A stretch of 64,000 nt of DNA, from assembly GCF_020405185.1 (NCBI RefSeq), contig NZ_CP084463.1:2666001-2730000 (forward strand), read 5' to 3'. This stretch comes from Halomicrobium salinisoli (GTDB lineage Archaea > Halobacteriota > Halobacteria > Halobacteriales > Haloarculaceae). A model generated the notes under the pieces. It saw nothing but the letters and a program-made list of their open reading frames with translations, did not search any database and had not been told where the DNA came from. The position numbers and the translations under genes are program-made. Position 1 is the stretch's first letter, and the number at the start of each line of letters is the position of its first letter. Below are positions 52,660-60,691 of this stretch, piece after piece.

Positions 52660-53852
52660 CAGCGCATCACCTCCGCTCCCTCTGCGATCTGCCCGCTGGC
52701 GTGGACCCCCGCGTGCAGCGTGGCCGAGGGCCCGACCAGCGTCCCGGGCGAGAACGAGACGTTCCCGCGCGCGGTCGCGCGGTCGGCGAGGACGGCGCCC
52801 AGCCGGCGGTCCTCGAACACCTGCGTGTTGACCTGGACGTCGGCCGGGCCGCCGGGGACGACGGTGCCTGCGCCCAGATCCACGTCCTGTCCGGTCACCG
52901 TGTCGATCAGGGTCGACCCGGCGTCGACGCGCGTGTCCGCGTCGAGGACGCTGTTCTGGACGGTCGCGTTGGGACCGACGGTGACGTTCCCGCCCAGCGC
53001 GGCGTCCGGGCCGACGACGGCGCCGGCCGCCACCTCGCAGTCGGGTCCGACGACGGCCGGCGCCTGGAGCGTGGCGTCGTCGTGGACCCGGGCCGACTCG
53101 TCGACCCAGACGCCCTCCCCGCGCTCGGACTGGACCACGCGTCCGCGGGCCAGCACCTCGCGCGCGACGGCCAGCAGGTCCCAGGGGTAGGTCGCGTCGA
53201 CCCACATCCCCTCCGTGGTCACGCCGCGGACCGCTTCGCGCTCGACCATGCGCGAGATGGTGTCCGTCAGGGCGAGTTCGCCCTCGGTCCGGGGGGTCGC
53301 CTCGATGGCGCCGAAGACGTCCTCCGGGAAGGCGTAGATGCCGCCGTTGATCATCCGGTACTCGTCGGAGTCGGGCTTCTCCACGATGGAGACGAGCTTG
53401 CCGTCGCGGATGTCGACGGCCCCGTACTGACTGGCGTCTGGTCGCTCCAGAACGGCCAGCGCCGGCGTGTCCGGGTCGGCCTCGAACCGGTCGGTGACCG
53501 CCGCGACCGAGTTCCTGTCGATGACTCGGTCCCCGTTGACGACGAGGACGGGCCCGTCGACCGCGGAGCGCGCCTGGAGGAGGGCGTGCCCGCTGCCGAG
53601 TTGCTTCTCCTGGGTGACGTACGTCAGCGTTACGTCGCGGTAGGTCGGACCGAAGTGGTCCTGGACGCGGTCGCGCTTGTACCCGACCACGACGACGATG
53701 CGGGAGACGCCGGCGTCTATCAGGGCGTCGAAGACGTACTCGAGGATGGGGCGGTTTGCTGCTGGCAGCATGGGTTTGGGACGATTGCGCGTCAGCGGGC
53801 GCAACCGCGTCCCCTCGCCAGCCGCCAACACCACTGCCGTGCTGACGCTCAT
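52659..53852 (-). CDS. glmU: Bifunctional sugar-1-phosphate nucleotidylyltransferase/acetyltransferase (GlmU-like)
   Basis: 397 residues. The N-terminal nucleotidyltransferase has VVLAAGEGTRLRPLTRNRPK with PMLPAANRPILEYV. The C-terminal left-handed beta-helix (about 250-397) has hexapeptide repeats such as VVGPDCEVAAGAVVGPDAAL. Archaeal enzymes of this type carry GlcN-1-P acetylation and UTP-dependent activation, or act as glucose-1-phosphate thymidylyl/uridylyltransferase. Coupled to GlmS, GlmU is most likely. Of the starts at 53861 and 53852 I chose MSVSTAVVLAAG. glmM is not in this window. Confidence 0.9.
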   Translation of the reverse strand: MSVSTAVVLAAGEGTRLRPLTRNRPKPMLPAANRPILEYVFDALIDAGVSRIVVVVGYKRDRVQDHFGPTYRDVTLTYVTQEKQLGSGHALLQARSAVDGPVLVVNGDRVIDRNSVAAVTDRFEADPDTPALAVLERPDASQYGAVDIRDGKLVSIVEKPDSDEYRMINGGIYAFPEDVFGAIEATPRTEGELALTDTISRMVEREAVRGVTTEGMWVDATYPWDLLAVAREVLARGRVVQSERGEGVWVDESARVHDDATLQAPAVVGPDCEVAAGAVVGPDAALGGNVTVGPNATVQNSVLDADTRVDAGSTLIDTVTGQDVDLGAGTVVPGGPADVQVNTQVFEDRRLGAVLADRATARGNVSFSPGTLVGPSATLHAGVHASGQIAEGAEVMR

Positions 53853-54074
53853 ACCTCTCACTGTCCGAGGAGTCGCTTCAACATTGTGTTCATAGGAACC
53901 GTCAGCCCCCGGCTAACTCCAGCCGACGTTGGAAAATGCCGACCCTTATCCGCCTTCGGTGGACGTTCGGTCACCGACGACGGGACGGCGGATCTGGACT
54001 CACTGTCTCCGAGATACCGCCCTGCGGTCGGCCTCGCTATCTCACAGGTCGCTTCGCTCCCCGTTCGATCTTTC

Positions 54075-54103
54075 CGAGGTCGATCGCTCCGCTCACGACC
54101 TCG
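54075..54103 (-). repeat. GA/GNA-apex hairpin, copy A
   Basis: 8-bp stem CGAGGTCG/CGACCTCG, one U.U mismatch, then apex GAGCGGAGCGA on the minus strand: tandem G.A, G-C and C-G pairs, GGA triloop. It lies in the glmU-cheF spacer. Confidence 0.65.
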
Positions 54104-54146
54104 CTGCTCGCGTGTCGCTCCCTGCGGTCGCTCCCGCTCACAATTC

Positions 54147-54171
54147 CGAGGCCTCCCTGCGGTCGGCCTCG
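54147..54171 (-). repeat. GA/GNA-apex hairpin, copy B
   Basis: 7-bp stem CGAGGCC/GGCCTCG with apex GACCGCAGGGA (minus strand): tandem G.A, two C-G pairs, GCA triloop. Confidence 0.65.
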
Positions 54172-54217
54172 CTGCTCGCGTGTCACCTCACTCCGTTCGG
54201 CTCCCGCTCGCATTCAT

Positions 54218-54246
54218 CGAGGTTCTTCCCTTCGGTCAGAACCTCG
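54218..54246 (-). repeat. GA/GNA-apex hairpin, copy C, abuts the cheF stop codon
   Basis: 9-bp perfect stem CGAGGTTCT/AGAACCTCG, apex GACCGAAGGGA (minus strand). It starts at the first base after the TAG of the cheF gene at 54247. It differs from copy E by a compensatory base-pair change (C-G to T-A) next to the apex. Confidence 0.72.
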
Positions 54247-55107
54247 CTACCGCTCCCCGACGCCCTGCCCCGCGACGCGTCGGCCCTTCGAGGTCAACTG
54301 GACCTCGGTGCGCTCGCGGACCACGCTGATGGCGTCCAGTTCGATCAGCCGGTCGAAGATCTCCTCGGTCCGGTCGACGTCGATCCCGACGAACTCGGGG
54401 ACGTCGAACGGCGAGACGCCCGAGTGCAGCGCCATGATCACGCGCTGCTCCGTGTTCGAGAGGTCCAGGTCCGCCCGGTTGCGCTCGGCGCTCTCGGCCA
54501 GCATCACCTCCAGCACCGTCGCGTGGAGCCCCTCGCCGGCGAGGTGCGTCTCGACGCTGACGCCGTCCTCGCTGTGCTCGACCTCGACGACGGTCCGCTC
54601 CGCGCCGCTGACGGTCCGCTCCTCGACCGTCAGGCTCCCGATGTCGGCCCGCTCGACGGCCACCGACTGCCCGTCGGCCAGCGCCAGCCGCAGCGCCCTG
54701 TCGGTCACCTTCACCCGTCCCTTCGTCCACTCCGTGTCCTGCACGACGCCGCCCTCGATCGCCGGGTGCCTGACGAAGATCACCTCCTCGTCCAGCGCCG
54801 CGCGGTAGAAGTCCGTCTCGAAGCCGTCCTGATCCGCCGCCGAGACCAGCAGGACGTCCTCCTCGACGTGCAGGGCGAGGTAGTCGGCCACGCTGGCGCT
54901 CTCCTGATTGACGTCGAACCGGTCCGCGATGCGGTCGATTCCCGACAGCGGGATCTGGCGCTTCTCCTCTGCGATCAGCGCGATCCGCTGGTTCGTCAGG
55001 ACGATCCGGCAGTCCCGCCAGTCCGCGTCGGTCAGCCGCTGGCCGCCCTGCACCGCCAGCAGGTACTGGCCCCGCGTGTCCGCGATCTTCCGCTCGGTGT
55101 CGCTCAT
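54247..55107 (-). CDS. cheF: Taxis protein CheF
   Basis: 286 residues. It matches CheF, the archaeal adaptor linking the bacterial-type chemotaxis proteins (CheY, CheD, CheC) to the archaellum motor. It begins MSDTERKIADTRGQYLLAVQ and has a beta-rich N-terminal part (DCRIVLTNQRIALIAEEKRQ; PLSGIDRIADRF) and a C-terminal winged helix (LDLSNTEQRVIMALHSGVSP; EFVGIDVDRTEEIFDRLIEL). A paralogue lies at 56180. No other che or arl genes are in the window, which is unusual for CheF. A structured hairpin begins exactly after its stop. Confidence 0.9.
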   Translation of the reverse strand: MSDTERKIADTRGQYLLAVQGGQRLTDADWRDCRIVLTNQRIALIAEEKRQIPLSGIDRIADRFDVNQESASVADYLALHVEEDVLLVSAADQDGFETDFYRAALDEEVIFVRHPAIEGGVVQDTEWTKGRVKVTDRALRLALADGQSVAVERADIGSLTVEERTVSGAERTVVEVEHSEDGVSVETHLAGEGLHATVLEVMLAESAERNRADLDLSNTEQRVIMALHSGVSPFDVPEFVGIDVDRTEEIFDRLIELDAISVVRERTEVQLTSKGRRVAGQGVGER

Positions 55108-55232
55108 GCTGACCCCCGAATTGTGGAGTGATTTCCCGCTCCCGGGAATATACCTTCCGCCCCAGTTTTTGCCAGCGAGAATCGGGTCCGAACAGCGATA
55201 CGGCGAGTAGGGACGGCGTAAAGTTCATGACG

Positions 55233-55251
55233 ACTGTATACTACTGTATAC
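55233..55251 (+). promoter_or_regulatory. Direct repeat ACTGTATAC-T-ACTGTATAC before the vapB-like gene
   Basis: Two exact 9-bp copies, 10 bp start to start (one helical turn), each containing palindromic GTATAC, end three bases before the ATG at 55254. This overlaps the TATA/start zone. Probable autoregulatory operator (inference). It also argues for the 55254 start over the in-frame ATG at 55227. Confidence 0.6.
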
Positions 55252-55253
55252 AC

Positions 55254-55487
55254 ATGGGCACAGACTACAAGAGCGTTCGACTGACGACGGAAGCATACGA
55301 GACACTCGAACGGAGGAAGCGAGACGACGAGACGTTTTCTGAGGCAGTCGAACGGCTCGCTGCCGAACGGCCGATCAGCGACCTTGCCGGCGTGTTCTCG
55401 ACCGAGGACGTAGAATCGATTCGTGAAGCCCGTCAGGAGGCATACGAGGACTACACGAGTCGGCAGGCCGAGCGGTTCGAGGAATGA
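55254..55487 (+). CDS. vapB: VapB-type antitoxin (UPF0330/DUF217-like)
   Basis: 77 residues. MGTDYKSVRLTTEAYETLER, then KRDDETFSEAVERLA, is a ribbon-helix-helix-like N-terminal half common in archaeal VapB (DUF217). The C-terminal part (FSTEDVESIREARQEAYEDY) would occupy the toxin groove. It overlaps the vapC start by four bases (ATGA). Regulation by binding its own promoter is suggested by the two GTATAC-containing repeats immediately upstream. Small but convincing from fold and coupling. Confidence 0.87.
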   Translation: MGTDYKSVRLTTEAYETLERRKRDDETFSEAVERLAAERPISDLAGVFSTEDVESIREARQEAYEDYTSRQAERFEE

Positions 55488-55879
55488 TACTGGACACGTC
55501 GTTCGTCGAAGACGTCGCGAGCGGTGAAGAGGACGCCGTTCAGGCCGCAGATGTACTCCGACAGGAAGGGATCCCGGAGCGCCTTTCAGTAATCACTCTC
55601 TACGAACTCTACTGGGGCGTCAGTTACGTCGATACGCCGCAGCACGAACGGGATCGGATCGATGGGGTTCTCGAGTCCAAGGAGACCTACGACGTCACGC
55701 CAGAGATAGCCCGCAAAGCCGGTCGTATTACCGGTCGGCTGTCGAGCGATGGACGTCCCATCAACGATCCCGGTGACGAGTTGATCGGTGCGACTGGCGT
55801 CGTTCACGACGAACCGGTCCTTACCCGGAACGTAGACCACTTCGAGCGGATTCCGGGACTGGAAGTCGAAACGTACTGA
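55484..55879 (+). CDS. vapC: PIN-domain toxin (VapC)
   Basis: 131 residues. PIN residues: D4 (MILDTSFVEDV), Glu in ITLYELYWGVSY, acidic pair in NDPGDELIGATG and Asp in LTRNVDHFERIPGLEV. It should be an RNase neutralised by the overlapping VapB. The gene lies between the two cheF paralogues and its 3' end faces the repeat region at 55880-56179. All active-site positions are kept. Confidence 0.9.
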   Translation: MILDTSFVEDVASGEEDAVQAADVLRQEGIPERLSVITLYELYWGVSYVDTPQHERDRIDGVLESKETYDVTPEIARKAGRITGRLSSDGRPINDPGDELIGATGVVHDEPVLTRNVDHFERIPGLEVETY

Positions 55880-55973
55880 CCGGTTGCGCAGGCCTGTCCA
55901 GCCACGACCGCAGCAAGTTCCGCTCCGTTCGCCGTTCGGCTTCGACGAGGTCGTTCGCTTCGCTCACTTCGAA

Positions 55974-55994
55974 GTCGTTCCCTCCGGTCGCGAC
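55974..55994 (-). repeat. GA/GNA-apex hairpin, copy D (weaker stem)
   Basis: Stem GTCGT/GCGAC including one non-canonical pair, apex GACCGGAGGGA (minus strand): tandem G.A, two C-G pairs, GGA triloop. Confidence 0.5.
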
Positions 55995-56075
55995 CGCACT
56001 GCTCGCGTGTCGTTCGCTTCGCTCGGCCTCCCTGCTCGCGTGTCGCCTCTCCGTTCGGCTCCCGCTCGCAATTGC

Positions 56076-56104
56076 CGAGGTTCCTCACTACGCTCGGAAC
56101 CTCG
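56076..56104 (-). repeat. GA/GNA-apex hairpin, copy E
   Basis: 9-bp perfect stem CGAGGTTCC/GGAACCTCG, apex GAGCGTAGTGA (minus strand): tandem G.A, G.U and C-G pairs, GTA triloop. Confidence 0.7.
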
Positions 56105-56149
56105 CGGCTCGCGTGTCGCCTCGCTTCGCTCGGCTCCCGCTCGCCTTTT

Positions 56150-56180
56150 ATGCGGTCGCTCGTTTCACTCGCGACCGCAT
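56150..56180 (-). repeat. GA/GNA-apex hairpin, copy F, overlaps the second cheF stop codon
   Basis: 10-bp perfect stem ATGCGGTCGC/GCGACCGCAT, apex GAGTGAAACGA (minus strand): tandem G.A, G-C and U-A pairs, GAA triloop. The stop codon TGA of the cheF gene enters the stem. As with copy C, GCGAGCGGGAGCC follows in the sense direction. Confidence 0.72.
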
Positions 56181-57040
56181 CACTCCTCGTTCATCGCTTC
56201 GCTCGCCATGTTCCGGCCCTGGGCGTTCAGCGTCACCTCGGTCCGGGTGCGGACCTCGTCGACGGCGCCGACCTCCAGCAGCGTCTGGTAGATCTCCTCG
56301 ACCTCGTCGACGGGGATGCCGACGAAGTCGGACATCTCGAACGGCGAGACGCCGGAGTACAGCGCCATCAACACCTGACTCTCCGTGTCGGAGAGTTCGT
56401 AGTCGTCGTCGCGGTCCTCGACGACGCGCTCGAACAGCGCCGCCAGGGCGGCGGTGTGGCGGTCCAGCCCGGAGAAGTGGGTCTCGACGCTGCGGTCGTC
56501 GGCGTCAGTGTGTTCGACCTCCAGGACGGTCCGGACCTCGTCCATCACGGACCGCTGGCCGGTCTCGACGGTCCCGACGTCGTCGACGGCGAATCGCGTC
56601 GATTCGCCGCCGGAGAACGCCAGCGCGACGTCGCCGTCGTCCAGTCGGAAGCGGGCCTTGCGCCACCCGCTGTCGTCCTGGACGACGCCGCCGACGACGG
56701 CCGGGTGCTTGACCAGGATGACCTCGCCGTGCAGCGCCGCGCGGCAGTACTCCCGGGCGAAGTCGTCGACGTCGGCGTCGACCGCGACGACGGCGTCGCC
56801 GACCCGCAGCGGCGTCGCGCCGGCCACGTCGACGCCGTCCGGGAGTTCGCCGTCGTCGACGAGTTCGATGTTCGAGTGCGGGATGGCCTGCTTGCCGCCG
56901 TCGGTGGCAAGCACGAGGCGCGCGTCGGTCACCACGACGCGGCAGGAGCGCCAGCGCGGCTCGGCGACCGGCTCGCCGTCCCGCACGGCGTACCGGAAGT
57001 CGCCGGCGGTGTCAACCAGGGTCCGTTCGTCGCCGCTCAT
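56180..57040 (-). CDS. Second CheF-family taxis protein
   Basis: 286 residues, the same length as the CheF at 54247 and similar throughout: MSGDERTLVDTAGDFRYAVR, WRSCRVVVTDARLVLATDGG, a GVVQD motif and a C-terminal winged helix (ELSDTESQVLMALYSGVSPF; DFVGIPVDEVEEIYQTLLEV). Haloarchaea often have CheF1 and CheF2 with different partner preference. The two genes are separated by a vapBC pair and structured repeats. The ATG at 57040 has no strong upstream alternative. A hairpin overlaps its stop codon. Confidence 0.88.
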   Translation of the reverse strand: MSGDERTLVDTAGDFRYAVRDGEPVAEPRWRSCRVVVTDARLVLATDGGKQAIPHSNIELVDDGELPDGVDVAGATPLRVGDAVVAVDADVDDFAREYCRAALHGEVILVKHPAVVGGVVQDDSGWRKARFRLDDGDVALAFSGGESTRFAVDDVGTVETGQRSVMDEVRTVLEVEHTDADDRSVETHFSGLDRHTAALAALFERVVEDRDDDYELSDTESQVLMALYSGVSPFEMSDFVGIPVDEVEEIYQTLLEVGAVDEVRTRTEVTLNAQGRNMASEAMNEE

Positions 57041-57169
57041 GGCGCAGGGTACGTGGGTTCTTGCTAGACGTAACTAAATAAGTTCCCACCGGCCGCTGGA
57101 AGCGCGAAGTACCGTCCTGAGAATAGATGTAGCACAACGAGTATCACGCGACCGGCTGTACTGTCGAGT

Positions 57170-57439
57170 ATGCCGGGCGACGTGAACTCCGCGGTAACCA
57201 CGATAGGTGACGGGGGCAAAGTCAGGATTCCGGCGTCGATTCGCGACCGCCTCGATATCGAGTCCGGCGACAAACTACGCTGGAGCATCGACGAGGAGGG
57301 AGACCTCTCTGTGGAGGTCCGGCGGCAGCGCTATGGTGTCTTCGACGATTTCGAGGGCGTTCCGATGGGCGGTGACGGTCTCGAAACACACGACCTCGCC
57401 GGATACGAAGACGATCCAGCGTTCTCCGAGGATTCCTGA
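57170..57439 (+). CDS. Orphan AbrB/SpoVT-domain protein
   Basis: 89 residues. The AbrB fold is clear (TTIGDGGKVRIPASIRDRLD; IESGDKLRWSIDEEGDLSVE). The tail (FDDFEGVPMGGDGLETHDLA) resembles antitoxin C-termini that fold on a VapC toxin. No PIN gene follows: downstream lies the oppositely oriented uppP. So it is an orphan antitoxin, or a free regulator. Because related antitoxins are all paired in this window, loss of the toxin is the likeliest history. Confidence 0.8.
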   Translation: MPGDVNSAVTTIGDGGKVRIPASIRDRLDIESGDKLRWSIDEEGDLSVEVRRQRYGVFDDFEGVPMGGDGLETHDLAGYEDDPAFSEDS

Positions 57440-57459
57440 ACGGGGCTAGCCGCTGCGGA

Positions 57460-58272
57460 TCAAATCACCAAGAGCCCGCCGACAACGCCCAGCGCGCCGA
57501 AGCCGACGCAGACGGCCCAGAAGGGGACCCGGCGGACCAGCCTGACGAGCGCGTCGACGGTCAGGTAGCCGACGACGGCGCTGACCGCAAGCGCGAGGAC
57601 GGCCGGCCCGGGGTCGATCGCCGGGACGCCGTCGTCGAGCACGACGATGGCGTTGGCGGCCAGCGCGGCGGGAATCGACAGCAAGAAGGAGAGCCGCAGC
57701 GTCGACTCGCCCTCGTGGCCCCGCAGCAGCAGCGCGCTGACGGTCGTCCCCGAGCGGGAGACGCCCGGGAGGACGGCCAGCCCCTGGAGCGCGCCGACGA
57801 GCAGGGCGTCCACCCAGTCCGGCGTGGCCCGCTGCTCCAGCGAGACGGCGGCGGCGAACCGCTGGAGCAGGCCCGTCAGGACCAGCAGGCCGCCGATGAC
57901 GGCGAGGAAGGTGCCCGTCTCCAGCCCGGAGACGGCCTCCTCCAGCATGATCAGGGCGGGGATGCCCGTGACGCCGGTCGCCAGCGTGGCCAGCGCGAGG
58001 AAGGAGAGGTCTGCCGTGTCCTCGGCGAAGGCCGTCCGCGGGCGCCACCCCACCGCGGACCGCAGCACCTCGGCGACGGACTCGCGGTAGTACGCCAGCG
58101 CCGAGAGCGCGGTCCCGGCGTGCAGGAACAGGCCGAACTGGGTCGCCACGGCCGGCGAGGAGCCGGCTAGCGCGCTGACGGCGACGGCCGTGGCCCCCTC
58201 GCTGGAGACCGGCAACCACTCGAGCGCCCCCTGGATCGCGCCCAGCACGACCGCGACGACGGCGTCGTCCAT
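57460..58272 (-). CDS. uppP: Undecaprenyl/polyprenyl-diphosphatase (UppP/BacA family)
   Basis: 270 residues, about eight transmembrane helices. Both active-site motifs are present: ALEWLPVSSEGATAV (Glu and PxSSEG) and LPGVSRSGTTVSALLL. It removes a phosphate from polyprenyl diphosphate, recycling the lipid carrier released by glycan transfer. In archaea the carrier is dolichol-type; the same motif set is retained. The frame extends further upstream to 58491, but ATG at 58272 begins the first helix. It fits the glycan assembly genes in this window. Confidence 0.92.
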   Translation of the reverse strand: MDDAVVAVVLGAIQGALEWLPVSSEGATAVAVSALAGSSPAVATQFGLFLHAGTALSALAYYRESVAEVLRSAVGWRPRTAFAEDTADLSFLALATLATGVTGIPALIMLEEAVSGLETGTFLAVIGGLLVLTGLLQRFAAAVSLEQRATPDWVDALLVGALQGLAVLPGVSRSGTTVSALLLRGHEGESTLRLSFLLSIPAALAANAIVVLDDGVPAIDPGPAVLALAVSAVVGYLTVDALVRLVRRVPFWAVCVGFGALGVVGGLLVI

Positions 58273-58391
58273 GCACGGTGGAGGCGGAAACTCGGACTTA
58301 TGCGATTCGGTCGCGGCCGGCTCCGCGGCGGGGCGTTCGAGGCCGCGCCGCTCCGAAACTGAATTACGGGCCGCTCCCCTCGATTCCTCCG

Positions 58392-59708
58392 ATGACGGTA
58401 CTCGAGGACGCCCGGGCGGCGCTGTCGACCGGGCCGCTCTGTTACTCCTGTCTGGGGCGGCTGTTCGCCGACCGGAGCTTCGGGCTGGCAAACGCCGAAC
58501 GGGGCCGGTCGCTCCGCGTCTCCGTCGCGCTCGAGGACGACGAGCCCTTCGAGCCCGACGAGGACTGCTGGGTCTGCGAGGGGGAGGCCGCCCGCTTCGA
58601 CGAGTGGGCCGAGCGCGCCGCCGCGGCGGTGCGGGGCTACGAGTTCGACACCTACCAGCTCGGGACCAAGGTCCCGCCGCTGCTGGAGGAGAACGACCGC
58701 CTGCTGCGGGAGGACCTGGGTCTGTCCGTCGGCGACGGCGAGGACGCCGACCGCACCGACTTCGCCGGCGAGCGCCTGAAGACGGAGTTCAACCGCGAGG
58801 TGGGCAAGCGCGTCGGCGGGCTGGTCGACGCCGAGGTGGACTTCGAGCGCCCGGACGTCCAGCTGACGCTGGACCTGGCCACCGACGAGGTGGCAGTTCA
58901 GGTCAACTCCGCGTTCGTCTACGGCCGCTACCGCAAGTTAGAGCGGGACATCCCCCAGACGGAGTGGCCCTGCAAGGAGTGCCACGAGACGGGGATCAAG
59001 GCCGGCGAGGAGTGCCCCGGCTGCGACGGCACGGGCTACCGCTACGATCGGAGCGTCGAGGAGCTGACCGCGCCCGTCGTCCTCGACGCGATGGACGGCG
59101 AGGAGGCCGTCTTCCACGGCGCCGGCCGCGAGGACGTCGACGCCCTGATGCTGGGCACGGGTCGCCCGTTCGTAATCGAGGTCAAGGAGCCCCGCCGCCG
59201 GGACGTCGACGTCGAGGCGCTGGAGGCGGAGATCAACGACTTCGCCGACGGCGGGGCCGAGGTCGAGGGGCTCCGGCAGGCCACCCACGACATGGTCGAG
59301 CGCGTCAAGGAACACGACGCCTCGAAGACCTACCGCATGGACGTCGAGTTCGACGAGTCCGTCGACGAGGCTGCCCTCGACGAGGCGCTCGACGCGCTCG
59401 AGGGCGCAACGATCGAGCAGGAGACGCCCCAGCGCGTCGACCACCGCCGGGCCAGCCTCGTCCGGACGCGCGAGGTGTACGCGACCGACGGAGAACTCGT
59501 CGACGACCGCCGCGCTGACCTCGAGATCCACGGCGCGGGCGGCCTCTACGTCAAGGAGCTGGTCTCGAGCGACGAGGGGCGGACGGAGCCGAGCCTCGCC
59601 GGTGAGCTCGGCGTCGACGCAGAAGTGACCGCGCTGGACGTCCTCGCCGTCGAGGGCGAGGAGGAACCGTTCGAGCGGCCCGAGTTCTTCCGGGACGGCG
59701 AGGAGTGA
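58392..59708 (+). CDS. pus10: tRNA pseudouridine(54/55) synthase Pus10
   Basis: 438 residues. The N-terminal zinc site (CYSCLGRLF with CWVCEG), a THUMP-like region and the catalytic domain with Asp in EDVDALMLGTGRPFVIEV identify archaeal Pus10. A Cys-rich loop (PCKECHETGIKAGEECPGCD) adds a second zinc-like site. It makes pseudouridine at positions 54 and 55 of tRNA; TrmY (11235 here) methylates Psi54. ATG at 58392 is preferred over the upstream in-frame ATG at 58278. The gene is divergent from uppP. Confidence 0.95.
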   Translation: MTVLEDARAALSTGPLCYSCLGRLFADRSFGLANAERGRSLRVSVALEDDEPFEPDEDCWVCEGEAARFDEWAERAAAAVRGYEFDTYQLGTKVPPLLEENDRLLREDLGLSVGDGEDADRTDFAGERLKTEFNREVGKRVGGLVDAEVDFERPDVQLTLDLATDEVAVQVNSAFVYGRYRKLERDIPQTEWPCKECHETGIKAGEECPGCDGTGYRYDRSVEELTAPVVLDAMDGEEAVFHGAGREDVDALMLGTGRPFVIEVKEPRRRDVDVEALEAEINDFADGGAEVEGLRQATHDMVERVKEHDASKTYRMDVEFDESVDEAALDEALDALEGATIEQETPQRVDHRRASLVRTREVYATDGELVDDRRADLEIHGAGGLYVKELVSSDEGRTEPSLAGELGVDAEVTALDVLAVEGEEEPFERPEFFRDGEE

Positions 59709-59782
59709 CGCGGCCGGTCCGGATCCGACACCGGGCTGATCGCTGGCACCGCACTTTTCCCCCTCTCGCCCGAGGCTAGCGT

Positions 59783-60691
59783 ATGGAAACCCGACCGCTC
59801 GGCGAGACCGGCCACGACTCGAGCGTCCTGACCTTCGGCTCGATCGCGCTGAACTTCATCGAGCAGGAGGCGGCCAACGAGATGGTCGAGGACGCCGTCC
59901 AGGCGGGCGTCAACCACTTCGACGTGGCGCCGACCTACGGCGACGCGGAGCTGAAACTGGCCCCCAAGCTCGAGGAACACCGCGACGAGATATTCCTCGG
60001 CTGCAAGACCCAGGAGCGGACCTACTACGGCGCCTGGGGCGAACTGCAGAAGTCGCTGGACAGGCTGGGCGTCGACACGATCGACCTCTACCAGTTCCAC
60101 GCCGTCACCGAGTACCGGGAGCTGGAGGCGATCAAGGGCGAGTACGACCCGGAACTCGCGCAGGGCGATCACGACCCCGGCGCGCTGCAGGCCTTCGTCG
60201 AGGCGAAGGAGGAGGGCCTGATCGACCACATCGGCCTGACCAGCCACGGCGACCCGAGCCTGATCCGGCAGGCCATCCACGACATCGACGAGCTGGAGAC
60301 GGTGATGTTCCCGTTCAACTACACCCTCGAGGCGAAAGAGGGGCCGGAGTACGACTACCGCTCCGTGCTGGAACTGGCCCGTGAGGAGGGGCTCGGCACG
60401 CTCTGTATCAAGGGCTTCGCGAAGGGCCCCTGGCCCGACGACTTGCCGGAGGACGAGCGGCCGTACAACACGTGGTACGAGCCGTACGACACCGAGGAGG
60501 AGCTCGTCGAGTGCCTGCGCTTCGCGCTCTCGCACGGCATGACCTCCATCCCGAACGCGGGCGACCCGGACCTCGTCCCGACGATCCTGGAGGCGGCGGA
60601 GAACTACGAGCCGATGAGCGAAGCGGAGCAGTCGGAACTCCGCGAGGGGGCCCGCGACGCGGAGTCGCCGGTGCCGGCCCGACTGGACTGA
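59783..60691 (+). CDS. Aldo/keto reductase family oxidoreductase
   Basis: 302 residues. TIM-barrel AKR with the catalytic tetrad visible: Asp/Tyr in HFDVAPTYGDAELKLAP, Lys in FLGCKTQERTYYG and His in LYQFHAVTEYREL. The phosphate loop is GMTSIPNAGDPDLV. It is NAD(P)H-dependent; the substrate is unknown. The absence of Cys clusters at the C-terminus excludes the iron-sulfur AKR subgroup. It is monocistronic, with a short gap to the sulfatase-like gene 206 nt later. Confidence 0.9.
   Translation: METRPLGETGHDSSVLTFGSIALNFIEQEAANEMVEDAVQAGVNHFDVAPTYGDAELKLAPKLEEHRDEIFLGCKTQERTYYGAWGELQKSLDRLGVDTIDLYQFHAVTEYRELEAIKGEYDPELAQGDHDPGALQAFVEAKEEGLIDHIGLTSHGDPSLIRQAIHDIDELETVMFPFNYTLEAKEGPEYDYRSVLELAREEGLGTLCIKGFAKGPWPDDLPEDERPYNTWYEPYDTEEELVECLRFALSHGMTSIPNAGDPDLVPTILEAAENYEPMSEAEQSELREGARDAESPVPARLD

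Noticed and set aside
54199..56144. Possible CRISPR array from the repeated CTCGCGTGTC and GGCTCCCGCTCGC words
   Set aside because: Units are irregularly spaced, vary in sequence and are hairpins with conserved apex structure, not constant repeats with unique spacers. No cas genes.
56150..56180. Hairpin after the second cheF stop read as a simple intrinsic terminator
   Set aside because: No T-run follows on the cheF strand (AAAAGG follows instead), and similar hairpins occur away from stops, so a plain terminator does not explain the family.
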